In this document: positions 33,668 to 44,608 of the stretch, piece by piece
Layout of the letters: each line of letters starts with the position of its first letter
Position numbering within the stretch: position 1 is the stretch's first letter
NCBI RefSeq assembly: GCF_014694455.1
Contig: NZ_JAAUWT010000006.1
Span: 62,001-126,000, forward strand
Source of the DNA: Vibrio sp. S9_S30
GTDB taxonomy: Bacteria > Pseudomonadota > Gammaproteobacteria > Enterobacterales > Vibrionaceae
Reading direction: 5' to 3'
DNA length: 64,000 nucleotides
Position numbers and translations under genes: made by a program
The notes under the pieces: model-generated
Database searches by the model: none
What the model was told of the DNA's origin: nothing
Seen by the model: only the letters and a program-made list of their open reading frames with translations

Positions 33668-36379
33668 CTAAACGTAGCCCATTAGATGAAGAAGGTTTTC
33701 GGCCGTTTTCACGGCTTCCTTTCGATTTGCAATCGCCAACTTTTGGTACAAGTTACGGATATGAGTCTTGATGGTTGTCCCTGCTACATCCAGTTCTTGA
33801 GATATCTGTTCGTTACTTAACCCAGCATAGATCAACCCAAGAACTTGCCATTCTCTTTGTGTGAGTGGGCTGGTTTTGACCAGTTCTGGCACATCTGGGT
33901 GGTCAACTAATTTCTCGATCAGTTGTTCATCAAAATGGGCTGACCGATGTCGATGCTTGTTACTTATCTCTTTGATCAACTGTTGAATTCGGTGCTTTTC
34001 AATATCCCCTACGCGGGTTTTCGCAGACAAGCTTTTCAAGGGCGTAAGCAGCCGCTCCCCATCAACCAAGTAATAACCGACAAAGCCGGTTTGTAAGGTC
34101 AGTTTCATCGCCTTTTCTAGCGATTCTTCTGCTTTTTCCTGTTCATCCATCAAAATATGTATATTGGCTTCCAATACGAGGTTTCGATTTTGATCGCTGA
34201 CCAAACCAGCGCTAATGGCTTCATTTTGTAAAAATGCCATGGTTGCTTTGGCCTGCTCAACCATGTTCAAGCTTAGATACGCTCGGCTAATGTTTCGCCA
34301 TTGGAGTTGGCTGAAATGATTACGCGCAGCAGTAGGGCGCTGCACCGTGCCTAACCAATGCTCGATCTCTGGCAACATGCCTTTAGCTTGCCAATACAGC
34401 AGCAGGGAAAGCGATGCGTTAGCGCTCCAATCGATGTGATAGTCGGAATGTTGTATTAAGTGTTGGATCTGCTCAACATAGCGAGCCGCTTTATCCAACT
34501 CGCCACGACCAATGGCAATACGCGCTAACATAGAGTAGCCAAATAAGTGGTTGCTTTGATTGTGTTTTCCAAGTACATCCAAGCCGCGGCATGTACAGTC
34601 CTCTGCATCGTCAAGCTTGTTCCAGCTCCAAAGCAGTTGAGCGCGAATACGCAATAGAAATTCATAGAGAGGAAGTTGGTTTAAATGCTGCTCTTGCACC
34701 AACCGGAAGGCTTTGTCTTGAACCTCATAGGCTGATTGCACAAGCCCTTGCGCAATCAGAATCTCACTTTGTTGCAACAGTGCCCACAGCGCTTGAGGAA
34801 CAATTTGGTATTGGCGTGCCAGTTTCTCTGTTTGTTGCATCAAAGGCAGAGCACGGTCTAAGTGCCCCAAAACATGGTTGACCTCCCCCATGACAGACGT
34901 CGCGACTATGCGGCTTCGGTAGGTTGTTGGGTTCAGTTGGCTAAGTGCGAGCTCTGCCAGTTCTTGCGCACGCTCTGGCTCATTTTGATTAATAGCGACC
35001 TGTGCCAATAATGCGTTAACCTGCCCTTGGTCGTTATTCGTCAGCACGCATTCTTTGAGGGCGAGTTGTTTACCTGCTTCATCCAGCAATGCTCCCACTC
35101 TGTCATATTGGTGCTGACTTTGAGCTATCCAAGCCCGTAAAAGTGCCAAACTAGGCTGACTGAATCGTTGTTCGACGGGTAAAAACTCAAGCGCATGTTC
35201 CAACAAAGTGAGCTCTCCTCGGTTGAACATTGCCCACCCGTGTTGGTCTAGCACGTGAACCACAAGATCGCCGTCTTCCGACTTTAAGGCATGATTAAGT
35301 GCTTGGTCTGGGTTTTTAAGATGCAACCAAGCGGTTGCGGCTGCCTGATGAAGTGGGGCATCTTGATTGGGCATGTGAGTTTGTCTTTCGTGCGCCAGAA
35401 ATTCACCAAATAAATTGTGGAATCGATACCAGTTTTGCTCACCTTCTAACGGATAAATAAATAAACCAAATCGGTTGAGGTTCTCTATCATACTTAACGC
35501 GTCATCTCTGCCCGTTACTTGAGCTGCAAGTGCGTCGTTAAATATATCGAATACCGAACATTGCATTAAAAAGTGCCTAGTTTCTGAATCTAACAGATCG
35601 AACACTTCTTCAACGAGGTAATCCCAAAGATGGCTAGGGTTGAAATCTGATACGGTTGCCGCAGATTGGACTAATGTCTTTTTTTGATACTGCGCTTGTA
35701 AAGCAAATAGCTGAAGGGCGGAAGGCCAACCTTCGACGTATTGGCAAAGCATGTCTGCGGTAGAATCATCAATGCCGTCGGTGACTCTTAGGTTAAAGAA
35801 CCGTGTGGTTTCGTCTTTATCAAATGCCAGCGACGCGTTATCGACTTCAATCAATAAATCGCGTACTCGTAAGTTGGCGACGCCTAAGGGGGGAACGGCA
35901 CGGCTAGTGACGACTAAGGTGATGTTTTCCGGTAAGTGTTTTAAGAAAAAGCGTAGCCCGTCGTGAATCTCTTCATTGGTGATGCAGTGATAATCGTCCA
36001 GCACCAAATAACAGGTATCGGTGAGTTGGCTGATTTCAGAAAAAAGTTCACTGAACAGAGACTTAAGCGAAGAAAACTGCCTTTTTTCAGCCAGCGCTAA
36101 TGACCTCTTGCAGCCATCGCTTGTCGCGTTGTTGAGTGCTCGCAAAAAGTAATTCACAAACCGGAAAGTTTCGTTATCTGTCTCATCAATGCTAAACCAC
36201 CCAACGTTAGCCTGTTCGGTTAGCCATTGCGCAGCCATGGTCGTTTTGCCATACCCTGCTGGTGAACGAAACAAGATCAGTTTATAAAAGGGCGCTTGTT
36301 TGAGTAGCTCTAATACTCTCGGGCGGAGAATGGCATTATGTAGGCGCTTAGGACGAGTCAGTTTCGAGGGGATCCACAT
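33668..36379 (-). CDS. malT: Maltose regulon transcriptional activator MalT
   Basis: This 903-residue STAND/LuxR-type activator starts [20 protein letters not shown]. It has Walker [12 protein letters not shown] (about residue 41), Walker B YLVLDDYH, a long TPR-like sensor region, and a C-terminal LuxR helix-turn-helix ([20 protein letters not shown]...[13 protein letters not shown]). MalT binds ATP and maltotriose and activates mal promoters. It is divergent from malPQ, with MalT-box-like motifs between them. Confidence 0.96.
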   Translation of the reverse strand: MWIPSKLTRPKRLHNAILRPRVLELLKQAPFYKLILFRSPAGYGKTTMAAQWLTEQANVGWFSIDETDNETFRFVNYFLRALNNATSDGCKRSLALAEKRQFSSLKSLFSELFSEISQLTDTCYLVLDDYHCITNEEIHDGLRFFLKHLPENITLVVTSRAVPPLGVANLRVRDLLIEVDNASLAFDKDETTRFFNLRVTDGIDDSTADMLCQYVEGWPSALQLFALQAQYQKKTLVQSAATVSDFNPSHLWDYLVEEVFDLLDSETRHFLMQCSVFDIFNDALAAQVTGRDDALSMIENLNRFGLFIYPLEGEQNWYRFHNLFGEFLAHERQTHMPNQDAPLHQAAATAWLHLKNPDQALNHALKSEDGDLVVHVLDQHGWAMFNRGELTLLEHALEFLPVEQRFSQPSLALLRAWIAQSQHQYDRVGALLDEAGKQLALKECVLTNNDQGQVNALLAQVAINQNEPERAQELAELALSQLNPTTYRSRIVATSVMGEVNHVLGHLDRALPLMQQTEKLARQYQIVPQALWALLQQSEILIAQGLVQSAYEVQDKAFRLVQEQHLNQLPLYEFLLRIRAQLLWSWNKLDDAEDCTCRGLDVLGKHNQSNHLFGYSMLARIAIGRGELDKAARYVEQIQHLIQHSDYHIDWSANASLSLLLYWQAKGMLPEIEHWLGTVQRPTAARNHFSQLQWRNISRAYLSLNMVEQAKATMAFLQNEAISAGLVSDQNRNLVLEANIHILMDEQEKAEESLEKAMKLTLQTGFVGYYLVDGERLLTPLKSLSAKTRVGDIEKHRIQQLIKEISNKHRHRSAHFDEQLIEKLVDHPDVPELVKTSPLTQREWQVLGLIYAGLSNEQISQELDVAGTTIKTHIRNLYQKLAIANRKEAVKTAENLLHLMGYV

Positions 36380-37165
36380 GGCTGTATTTTTAGTGAGTGG
36401 TGATTTCTACCTTGGATACTACGAGGAGCCGTTCTCACCGACATTGACCGACCTCTTAAATTTGCGTCTGAAGATAATAATGGGGACGTCTACGCCCTAA
36501 AAGTGTGATTCATATCTCATTGATGCTTAAATCAAAATAAACATTCGAGTCGAGGAGCACGAACTTCAAGCAAACTGAAATAAAATATCACGCGTTCTGA
36601 CAGGGTAATAATGGTGTTCTTGATGGTTGAAACCTAAATTACGTCATTATAATTTTATGTCTATTGCTTTTTTTTTAGCTAAAACATGAGCCTGATCACT
36701 CTAGGGGAGAGTGTTGTACATAATTTCACAATTAGCTCACTGGTTGTATGTATGCTTCAACTCTACGCCCTCTTTCCTCCTCCTTCTCCACCTCTAATCA
36801 GGATGATGTATTAGCCCGAGATGACGTGGAACATAGTCATGCTACCCAAGCGGTTTTTATTTAGAGCTGCACTTGTTTATTCGGTGTCACTCAATGCGAT
36901 GTTTGCTGTAGATGTTAACGCCAGAATCAATATGACCGGTTTGTTTCTGAGAGCACATTCGCCGCTTGGCTATTGTCCCAAGCATGCTTTCTGAGCTGAG
37001 TTTTCGTTCGCTAATGATTATCTCATATTCGTTTATGACTACCTCATATCGGTTAATGGTTTTCTTATATCCGTGAATGACTGACCGAATATGAGTCAAC
37101 AGTGTCTCGTAGTCTAATGTGGAAGGTGGCTTAGGGGGATGGAAAACCAACAATGAGAATTCCAA
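36380..37165. promoter_or_regulatory. malT-malP divergent control region with MalT-box-like motifs
   Basis: In this 786-bp spacer, GGGGAGAG (36704-36711), a C/T-rich inverted pair TTTCCTCCTCCTTCTCC (36772-36788), GGATGATG (36801-36808) and GGGGGATGG (37134-37142) resemble the MalT box GGGGAKGAGG. The cluster around 36770-36808 suits a malP promoter. The assignment is by eye, and no gene is supported in the spacer. Confidence 0.45.
37014..37080. repeat. Diverged 21-bp tandem repeat
   Basis: Three units of the form ATGAYTAYCTCATATYSGTTW follow each other just upstream of malP, and a partial fourth carries ATATGAG. On the minus strand they would encode heptads (YEVVINE, YEIIISE), but no real gene is supported. 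Confidence 0.5.
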
Positions 37166-39643
37166 ATGAAGCCTAAAAAGCAAGTTAATATAAAAAAACA
37201 AGAGAATTTCAATAAAGAAGCATTCATACAGTCCGTAAAAAAGCATTTGTCAGCCACGTATGCAACCACCGTTGAAACGGCGTCTAAAAGAGCGTGGTAT
37301 TTAGCAACAGGTCGTGCATTGGCAGAGTTGACCATCTTCGATTTACTTGAAACGGAAAATGATCCCAATATCAAAAACGCTAAAAGCGTCAACTACCTTT
37401 CTCTTGAATTCCTAATTGGTCGATTAACAGGCAACAACCTAATTAGTATGGGGTTGTATGAGTCTGTCGATGAAGCTGTAAAGGCGCTAGGTCAGAACCT
37501 GACGGATATACTGGAAGAAGAACGCGACCCCGCTCTAGGCAATGGTGGGTTAGGGCGTTTGGCGGCATGCTTTATGGATTCTTGTGCTGCTCAGCAGTAC
37601 CCAACCGTTGGCTATGGTCTTCACTACGAATATGGATTATTTCGCCAGTCATTTGAAGAATGCCACCAAAAAGAAGCCCCAGATGCGTGGGCGGGTGTTG
37701 AAGGCTATCCATGGGAAATTGCGAGACCAGAATTTGCCCAACAAGCGGGATTCTACGGGCATGTAGAGACGTACATAAATGACGCTGGTGTAGAAAAACG
37801 CCGTTGGAAACCGGGCATGTTTGTGCAAGGTATGCCGTGGGACATGCCAATTGTGGGGTATCAAAGCCGGACTGTTTATCCGCTAAGGCTATGGGAGTGC
37901 CGCGCCATTGCACCGTTCAGTTTAGCGAGTTTCAACAACGGCGACTATTTCGAAGCGCAACATGCGTTGATTGATGCGGGTAACGTAACAAAAGTGTTGT
38001 ACCCGAACGATAACCACGAGAAAGGAAAAACCCTGCGTTTAATGCAGCAGTATTTCCATGTGCGTTGTTCAATGGCGGATATTTTACGTCGTCACAAAGC
38101 CAACGGTCATGCATTAGAGAAGCTGCCAGAATACGAAACGATTCAGCTAAACGACACGCATCCTACGGTTGCCATCCCCGAGCTCATGCGTATTCTGATC
38201 GATGAACACAATTACGAATGGGAGGCTGCGTGGCAGATATGTTCACGTACCTTTGCGTACACCAATCATACCTTGCTACCTGAAGCTCTGGAAACGTGGA
38301 GCGAGGCGTTACTTCAGCGCTTGCTGCCACGCCATATGGAGATCATTTACCAAATTAACCACTTATTCCTTCTGGAAGTGAAAAAGAAATGGCCTGGTGA
38401 TGTCGATAAGATGCGCAAGCTTTCCATCATTCAAGAAGGGACTCACCGCATGGTGCGAATGGCCAACCTGTGTGTTGTCGGATCTTATGCGGTTAATGGG
38501 GTTGCGGCGCTTCACTCTGCCTTGGTTAAGAAAGATCTGTTTCCTGAGTTTCATGAAATCTTTCCGACTCGATTACAAAACGTCACCAACGGTGTAACAC
38601 CTAGGCGTTGGCTGAAGTTTTGTAACCCTGGTCTTGCAAACCTCATCACCAGCAAAATAGGCGAGGATTGGATAGCGGATCTGGATGAACTGAGAAAAAT
38701 CGAACCGCTTGCTACCGATACTGACTTCCAAGCCGACTTTATGCGCGTAAAGCAGGGGAATAAGCAACGCTTGGCAAAATGGGTCAGAGACAACATGGAT
38801 ATTGAGCTAGATACCAATGCCATATTTGATGTTCAGATCAAACGATTGCATGAATACAAGCGTCAGCACCTAAATTTACTTCACATTCTATCGCTGTACC
38901 ACAGGCTACTTAACGCGCCCTCATTTGACATGGTTCCTCGTGTTGTTTTCTTTGCAGCTAAAGCTGCGCCAGGTTATCACTTAGCTAAGGAAATGATTTA
39001 CGCCATCAACAAAGTTGCCGAGAAGATCAATCGTGATCATCGCGTTAATCACAAATTGAAAGTGGTGTTCATACCTGACTATCGCGTCAGTTTGGCGGAA
39101 ATCATCATCCCTGCGGCGGATGTTTCTGAGCAAATTTCCACCGCAGGGAAAGAAGCATCAGGTACAGGCAACATGAAGCTGGCGCTCAATGGGGCACTGA
39201 CCATCGGCACCATGGACGGTGCAAACGTCGAGATACGGGAAGAAGTTGGAGATGACAACATTTACATCTTCGGATTAGAAGTGGATGAAGTCACGGCTTT
39301 ACGTGAACAAGGCTATAACCCATATGACTATTATCATGCCGATCACCTATTGAAAGCGTCGCTTGACCTCCTTCTTGGTGAAGAATTTACCCCAGGAGAA
39401 CCAGGGCGTTTAGCGGCGATCTATGAAAGCTTGTTGGATGGTGGTGATCCCTATTTGGTGTTGGCTGATTTTGCGTCTTACGTGAAAGCCCATGAAGAGA
39501 TGGACGCACAGTATCGGGACCAACAAGGTTGGGCGAAAAAAGCCATTATTAACACCGCATTAGTTGGCAAGTTTAGCTCGGATCGAAGCATCCGCGATTA
39601 TGTGAACAACATTTGGAAGCTGAAAGCCGTTAAGCGTTATTAA
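37166..39643 (+). CDS. malP: Maltodextrin/glycogen phosphorylase
   Basis: This 825-residue GT35 enzyme has NYLSLEFLIGRLTGNNL near the N terminus, the LGNGGLGRLAACFMDS block, and the PLP-lysine motif EASGTGNMKLALNGALTIGT near residue 665. It phosphorolyses alpha-1,4-glucans to glucose 1-phosphate. It is first in the malP-malQ operon, with glgB further on. MalT-type control is inferred from malT across the spacer. Confidence 0.95.
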   Translation: MKPKKQVNIKKQENFNKEAFIQSVKKHLSATYATTVETASKRAWYLATGRALAELTIFDLLETENDPNIKNAKSVNYLSLEFLIGRLTGNNLISMGLYESVDEAVKALGQNLTDILEEERDPALGNGGLGRLAACFMDSCAAQQYPTVGYGLHYEYGLFRQSFEECHQKEAPDAWAGVEGYPWEIARPEFAQQAGFYGHVETYINDAGVEKRRWKPGMFVQGMPWDMPIVGYQSRTVYPLRLWECRAIAPFSLASFNNGDYFEAQHALIDAGNVTKVLYPNDNHEKGKTLRLMQQYFHVRCSMADILRRHKANGHALEKLPEYETIQLNDTHPTVAIPELMRILIDEHNYEWEAAWQICSRTFAYTNHTLLPEALETWSEALLQRLLPRHMEIIYQINHLFLLEVKKKWPGDVDKMRKLSIIQEGTHRMVRMANLCVVGSYAVNGVAALHSALVKKDLFPEFHEIFPTRLQNVTNGVTPRRWLKFCNPGLANLITSKIGEDWIADLDELRKIEPLATDTDFQADFMRVKQGNKQRLAKWVRDNMDIELDTNAIFDVQIKRLHEYKRQHLNLLHILSLYHRLLNAPSFDMVPRVVFFAAKAAPGYHLAKEMIYAINKVAEKINRDHRVNHKLKVVFIPDYRVSLAEIIIPAADVSEQISTAGKEASGTGNMKLALNGALTIGTMDGANVEIREEVGDDNIYIFGLEVDEVTALREQGYNPYDYYHADHLLKASLDLLLGEEFTPGEPGRLAAIYESLLDGGDPYLVLADFASYVKAHEEMDAQYRDQQGWAKKAIINTALVGKFSSDRSIRDYVNNIWKLKAVKRY

Positions 39644-39786
39644 TTCGTAAAATGCCCTCAGATTGAAAACAAGGGTTCAATTGGCTAGTTCTGACGGTGA
39701 AAAGGTGGCGCGTGGGTTAAGGCATATCCCCCGCCTTTGCGCCAGAAATACAAGAGGGTAGGTCATGTCCACCTTCGGAGAGAGAT

Positions 39787-41976
39787 ATGAAAGAAGTAAA
39801 TAAGACCACAGCAGAAGCAGTAAAGCGCGTCGCGTCGATGGCAAATATTTCGGAACACTACATTAATGCAATGGGCGAAGAAACAGACGTCTCCGCATCC
39901 ACTGTCCAGTATCTACTGTCGTCGCTGGGTTACGATGTGTCGAATGATGAAGCGCTGCTGACCTCAGCCGAGAAAAAACATAAAAAGCCTGTTCTACAAT
40001 CCATTTTGGTACTGACGGATGACGAAGACGTGCATGTCAATTTGTACCTTGGAGTGAGTGCACGTGAAAGCGAATTCAGTTGGCGATTAGAAACTGAAGA
40101 AGGTGAGGTACTTGAAGGTTACCTGCAATCACAGATAGTCAGTGACCGCCGAAAAGTAGGTGGACCACTTACTTTTTCGTTGCCGAACAATCTTCCTTGG
40201 GGATACCACACACTCACATTAACGCGTAAGCGCCGAAAAGCACCTTATGAAATGACATTAGTGATCGCCCCTAAAAGCTGTTACAAACAAGAATCACTGT
40301 TGTGCGATGAAAAAATGTGGGGACCAAGCATTCAATTATACACACTGCGCACATCCCATAATTGGGGAATAGGCGACTTTGGTGATTTAAAGCAACTTGT
40401 CGGGGAAGTGGCAGAAAGAGGAGCAGATTTTATAGGAATCAACCCCATCCATTCTCTCTTCCCAGCCAATCCAGAAGGGGCAAGCCCTTACAGTCCCTCT
40501 TCTCGGCGCTGGTTAAATATCCTGTATATCGATGTCAGCTCCGTGCCTGAATTCGCACTGAGTAGCGAAGCGCAAGCCCGAGTAGGCAGTACTGAGTTTC
40601 AACAACGCTTGCATCAAGCTCGCGAATCCCATTGGGTGAATTACAGCGAAGTCTCTGCCCTGAAAATGAGCGTGTTACCGATGCTTTATCAAGAATTTAA
40701 GCATCGTCATTTAGACAACAATACCGACAGGGCAGCTAAGTTCATGCAGTTTGTTGAAAATGGCGGGCAAAGCTTGTTGCAACAAGCGACATTCGATGCA
40801 CTGCATGCCAATTTGTGTGAGCAATACGATGATATATGGGGATGGCCCGTTTTTCCTGAGAAATACCGAAAATACTGCAGCCCAGCGGTGCGCAAGTTTA
40901 TCGTTGATGAGGAGGATTCCGTTCAGCTCTACTTGTATTTGCAATGGATAGCCGACGGTCAAATCCAAGAGGCTCAACTGTTAGCGGAAGAAAAAGGCAT
41001 GCAAATAGGCTTGTACAGAGATTTGGCTGTTGGAGTATCGGATGCGGGGGCGGAAGCGTGGGCAGATACAGGAGAGCTTTGTCAGGCTGTGAGTATTGGT
41101 GCACCGCCAGATATTCTTGGTCCACTTGGTCAAAACTGGGGGTTACCTCCGCTCAACCCTCAAGAGCTCCAAGCAAGATCATTCAAGCCTTTTATCAATT
41201 TGATTCGAGCGAATATGCATCACTGTGGGGCATTGCGAATCGATCATGTTTTAGGTTTACTCCGCCTTTGGTGGGTACCAAAGGGTAAGAATGCGTCTGA
41301 AGGTGCCTACATTTATTATCCGGTAAAAGAGCTGCTTGCTTTGCTGGCGCTTGAAAGCCATCGTCATAAATGTTCGGTAATTGGTGAAGATTTGGGAACG
41401 GTACCGGATGAAATTGTTGAACTGCTTACCGATGCCGGCATTCATTCCTATAAAGTGTTTTTCTTTGAAGTCGCTGAAGATGGTGGGTATTACTCACCAG
41501 AGCATTACTCACAACAGTCTATGTCGACACTTTGTACGCACGATATGCCAACCTTGAAAGGTCTTTGGCACTGTGATGATTTGAAACTGGGGCAGGAACT
41601 GGGATTGTACCCAGATGAGGCTCAGTTAAATAAGCTGTTTGACGACAGATTAAGAAGCAAGCAAGAAATCCTGAACAGTGTGGCTTGGCATGGTTATCTG
41701 CCAGACGGTGTTGGTCGGGACGCGGCAACGGTTCCGATGGATAGGCACCTGAGTGAAGCGCTTCAGTTACACTTGGCCGCTGGCAACAGCGCGCTATTTA
41801 GCGTGCAATTAGAAGATTGGTTAGAGATGGATAATCCGGTCAATATTCCAGGTACCGTCGATGAATACCCCAACTGGCGCCGGAAGCTTTCCGTTAATTT
41901 GGATAACATTTTCTCGAACGACAATATTCATAACCTCGCCGAGCGAATAACCGCACTTCGGAAAAAGAGAGCGTAA
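39787..41976 (+). CDS. malQ: 4-alpha-glucanotransferase (amylomaltase)
   Basis: This 729-residue GH77 enzyme has the WGIGDFGDLKQLV motif, GASPYSPSSRRWLN, nucleophile Asp in ALRIDHVLGLLRLWW, acid Glu in VIGEDLGTVPDEI and STLCTHDMPTLKG. It rearranges maltodextrins for MalP. GGAGAGAG precedes the ATG. The 143-base malP-malQ gap contains no obvious terminator, so cotranscription is likely. Confidence 0.95.
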   Translation: MKEVNKTTAEAVKRVASMANISEHYINAMGEETDVSASTVQYLLSSLGYDVSNDEALLTSAEKKHKKPVLQSILVLTDDEDVHVNLYLGVSARESEFSWRLETEEGEVLEGYLQSQIVSDRRKVGGPLTFSLPNNLPWGYHTLTLTRKRRKAPYEMTLVIAPKSCYKQESLLCDEKMWGPSIQLYTLRTSHNWGIGDFGDLKQLVGEVAERGADFIGINPIHSLFPANPEGASPYSPSSRRWLNILYIDVSSVPEFALSSEAQARVGSTEFQQRLHQARESHWVNYSEVSALKMSVLPMLYQEFKHRHLDNNTDRAAKFMQFVENGGQSLLQQATFDALHANLCEQYDDIWGWPVFPEKYRKYCSPAVRKFIVDEEDSVQLYLYLQWIADGQIQEAQLLAEEKGMQIGLYRDLAVGVSDAGAEAWADTGELCQAVSIGAPPDILGPLGQNWGLPPLNPQELQARSFKPFINLIRANMHHCGALRIDHVLGLLRLWWVPKGKNASEGAYIYYPVKELLALLALESHRHKCSVIGEDLGTVPDEIVELLTDAGIHSYKVFFFEVAEDGGYYSPEHYSQQSMSTLCTHDMPTLKGLWHCDDLKLGQELGLYPDEAQLNKLFDDRLRSKQEILNSVAWHGYLPDGVGRDAATVPMDRHLSEALQLHLAAGNSALFSVQLEDWLEMDNPVNIPGTVDEYPNWRRKLSVNLDNIFSNDNIHNLAERITALRKKRA

Positions 41977-42239
41977 GTGGTGTTATCCTTTTATGCAAAT
42001 GCTTTCACTTTGCTGTTGAGGTGATAAACTGATCCGAAAGTAGAGGATTCTATACGGTAACCCTTTGTTAGATATTGGCTAAATCTAACAGTCTGTGGTT
42101 TTTATTATTCTCTCGCTCATAAAATCCGCATCCGTTTAAGGTGAACGGATGCAGGATTTGGATTCTGCTATACGCAGGTCAAATAGACTGCATTTCAATA
42201 ATGATTAATCAGTTCGCAACGTTCTTAGGGGACAAGGCA

Positions 42240-44414
42240 TTGAATAAAAAAAGACAACCCAAACGCGCCTATGCCCAACTTTCTCAAGCTGCATTTTCCG
42301 ATCCCTTTTCGTTTCTTGGCCCATACAGTCAAGAAAAGGGCATCGCGTTAAGAATCTGGATTCCGGGTGCAGACAATGTTCAGTTGGTATTAGACGACAA
42401 TACTCGCCTCGATCTCGAAAGAGAGGAAGCGAGCGGCTTCATTCTAAAAGGTGATCTAGATTTAAGGCACATTCACTACCGTTTGGCGGTCGATTGGTCA
42501 GGTACAGAGCAGATTCTGGATGATCCGTATCAGTACCATGGGCTTTACGCTGAATACGATGATTTGCATACTCCCAAGCACATGTACCAACACATGGGGG
42601 CGCAATTTGTCAGCATGGACCGTGGCAATGAAAAAGTGAGGGGTACTCGGTTTTTGGTGTATGCCCCACATGCTTCAGCAGTCAGTATTATTGGTGCATT
42701 TAACCATTGGGATGGGCGTAGAAACCCATTACAAAAATTGGATTATGGGATTTGGGGTTTGTTTATTCCTGATCTCCCTGAAGGTACGCAATACAAATTT
42801 GAAATGAAAGGACCGGACGGCGAAGGCTTACCTCACAAAGCGGATCCATGGGGGTTTCATTCAGAGCAACATCCATCGTTTGCCTCATTGACTTACAATC
42901 ACCAGCGATATAATTGGGCAGACAGCGCGTGGCAAGAGCGACCCGTAACGGAAAAGCGAAAAGAAGCCCTTTCTTTTTACGAGCTGCATGCAGGTTCATG
43001 GAAGCGCAATGAAAACGGTGATTTCCTCAATTATCGAGAACTCGCCGAGCAACTCATTCCTTATCTTAAAGACTTGGGGTATACCCATGTGGAGTTAATG
43101 CCCATTTCGGAACACCCATTTTACGGTTCTTGGGGGTATCAACCGGTTGGATTGTTTGCCCCGACGAGCCGATTTGGATCGCCGGACGACTTTAAGTACT
43201 TTGTTGATCAATGCCATCAGGCGGAAATTGGGGTGATACTTGATTGGGTGCCTGCACATTTCCCTTCAGATGACCATGGATTAGCGAACTTTGATGGTAC
43301 ACCTCTATTTCACGATCCCGATCCTCGCCGAGGTTGGCATCAGGATTGGAATTCGTTTATCTACGATATGGGACAGGAGCATGTGCGTCGCTTTTTAGTC
43401 TCGAACGCGTTGTATTGGTTTGAACAGTTCCACATAGATGGCATTCGAGTGGATGCGGTTGCTTCCATGATTTATTTGGATTACTCGCGTAGCCATGACC
43501 AGTGGATTCCCAATATCGATGGAGGCAACGAGAACTACGAAGCCATCGCTACACTTAAATGGATGAATGAAGAAGTGTACCGCCATTTCCCCAATGCGAT
43601 GACCATTGCTGAAGAATCAACAGCATTCCCAGGAGTATCTGCGCCAACCTTTATGGGAGGGCTTGGCTTTGGGTTTAAATGGAATATGGGCTGGATGCAC
43701 GACAGCCTTTCTTACATAAAAGAAGATCCTATTCATCGAAAATACCATCACGATACCATCACGTTTCCGTTGGTGTACGCGCACAGTGAAAACTATGTGT
43801 TGTCGCTTTCTCATGACGAAGTGGTTTATGGCAAAGGGTCCATCCATAACAAGATGCCGGGGGACGAATGGCAGCAAACGGCAAACCTGAGAGCTTACAT
43901 GGGGTATATGTACGCTCAACCGGGTAAGAAGTTGAATTTTATGGGGGCAGAGTTTGGTCAAACCGCAGAGTGGAATCACGATGATCAATTGCAGTGGTTT
44001 TTACTTGATTTTGAGCGCCACCAAGGAGTCCGAGATCTCACACGCGATTTGAATTTCCTGTATCGCAATGAAAAAGCATTACACGAACTGGACAGTCACC
44101 CGAATGGTTTTGAATGGCGTTTGCAGGATGCTAAAGAGACCAGTGTATTGGCACACGAGCGTATTGCTGAAAACGGCGACCGCATACTCATTATCAGTAA
44201 CTTTACGCCAGTGCCTCACGAGCATTTTCGTTTAGGTGTTCCAAATAGCGGGACATACACCTTGCTTCTGAATACGGATGATGTTGGCTATAGTGGCAGT
44301 GGATTTAAGGTCTATGAGTCGGTAGAAACAGAAAGCGTTGTGAGCGAAGGCTTAGAGACGTCTTTATTATTGAGCATTCCACCGCTCTCTACGGTGTTTT
44401 ACAAGCTTCAATAA
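42240..44414 (+). CDS. glgB: 1,4-alpha-glucan branching enzyme
   Basis: This roughly 724-residue GH13 enzyme has CBM48 ([20 protein letters not shown]), [20 protein letters not shown], nucleophile Asp in [18 protein letters not shown], acid Glu in [11 protein letters not shown] and the [14 protein letters not shown] box. It adds alpha-1,6 branches to glycogen. A TTG start at 42240 is preferred: AGGGGACAAGG lies just upstream and the family starts near LNKKRQ. ATGs at 42141 and 42201 lack a ribosome-binding site. Confidence 0.93.
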   Translation: MNKKRQPKRAYAQLSQAAFSDPFSFLGPYSQEKGIALRIWIPGADNVQLVLDDNTRLDLEREEASGFILKGDLDLRHIHYRLAVDWSGTEQILDDPYQYHGLYAEYDDLHTPKHMYQHMGAQFVSMDRGNEKVRGTRFLVYAPHASAVSIIGAFNHWDGRRNPLQKLDYGIWGLFIPDLPEGTQYKFEMKGPDGEGLPHKADPWGFHSEQHPSFASLTYNHQRYNWADSAWQERPVTEKRKEALSFYELHAGSWKRNENGDFLNYRELAEQLIPYLKDLGYTHVELMPISEHPFYGSWGYQPVGLFAPTSRFGSPDDFKYFVDQCHQAEIGVILDWVPAHFPSDDHGLANFDGTPLFHDPDPRRGWHQDWNSFIYDMGQEHVRRFLVSNALYWFEQFHIDGIRVDAVASMIYLDYSRSHDQWIPNIDGGNENYEAIATLKWMNEEVYRHFPNAMTIAEESTAFPGVSAPTFMGGLGFGFKWNMGWMHDSLSYIKEDPIHRKYHHDTITFPLVYAHSENYVLSLSHDEVVYGKGSIHNKMPGDEWQQTANLRAYMGYMYAQPGKKLNFMGAEFGQTAEWNHDDQLQWFLLDFERHQGVRDLTRDLNFLYRNEKALHELDSHPNGFEWRLQDAKETSVLAHERIAENGDRILIISNFTPVPHEHFRLGVPNSGTYTLLLNTDDVGYSGSGFKVYESVETESVVSEGLETSLLLSIPPLSTVFYKLQ

Positions 44415-44460
44415 GGGTTGTTTGGCTCAATCACGGACTGGTGCTGGCTACGGCACCTTG

Positions 44461-44532
44461 CAAAGTGAAATCGTAGTGCAAGGTAATATCGTAGTTACAA
44501 AGTAATATCGTAGTACAAGGTAATATCGCACA
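44461..44532. repeat. 18/19-bp tandem repeat, four copies, after glgB
   Basis: Units start at 44461, 44479, 44498 and 44516 with the form CAARGTAATATCGTAGTA. The array lies 46 bases after the glgB stop and just before its terminator. Confidence 0.85.
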
Positions 44533-44537
44533 CAAAA

Positions 44538-44576
44538 AAGAGAGCGAGCCGTGAAAACGGTCTCGCTCTTGTTTGT
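44538..44576. terminator. Terminator between glgB and the chemoreceptor gene
   Basis: AGAGCGAGCCGT and ACGGTCTCGCTCT pair with one mismatch around GAAA, with flanking A and T runs. It serves two convergent genes. Confidence 0.8.
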
Positions 44577-44608
44577 CATGTTGAAGAGAGAATGCTTTAT
44601 GACTTCCT

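Noticed and set aside
37014..37080. CRISPR-like repeats
   Set aside because: Units are short (21 bp), diverged, head to tail and without unique spacers; the same holds for the other arrays.
36887..37246. 119-codon minus-strand ORF overlapping the malP start
   Set aside because: It overlaps a well-supported gene and its charged heptads come from a 21-bp tandem repeat.
42141..42239. N-terminal extension of GlgB from the first ATG
   Set aside because: The extra residues do not resemble the family and lack a ribosome-binding site; the TTG at 42240 has one.
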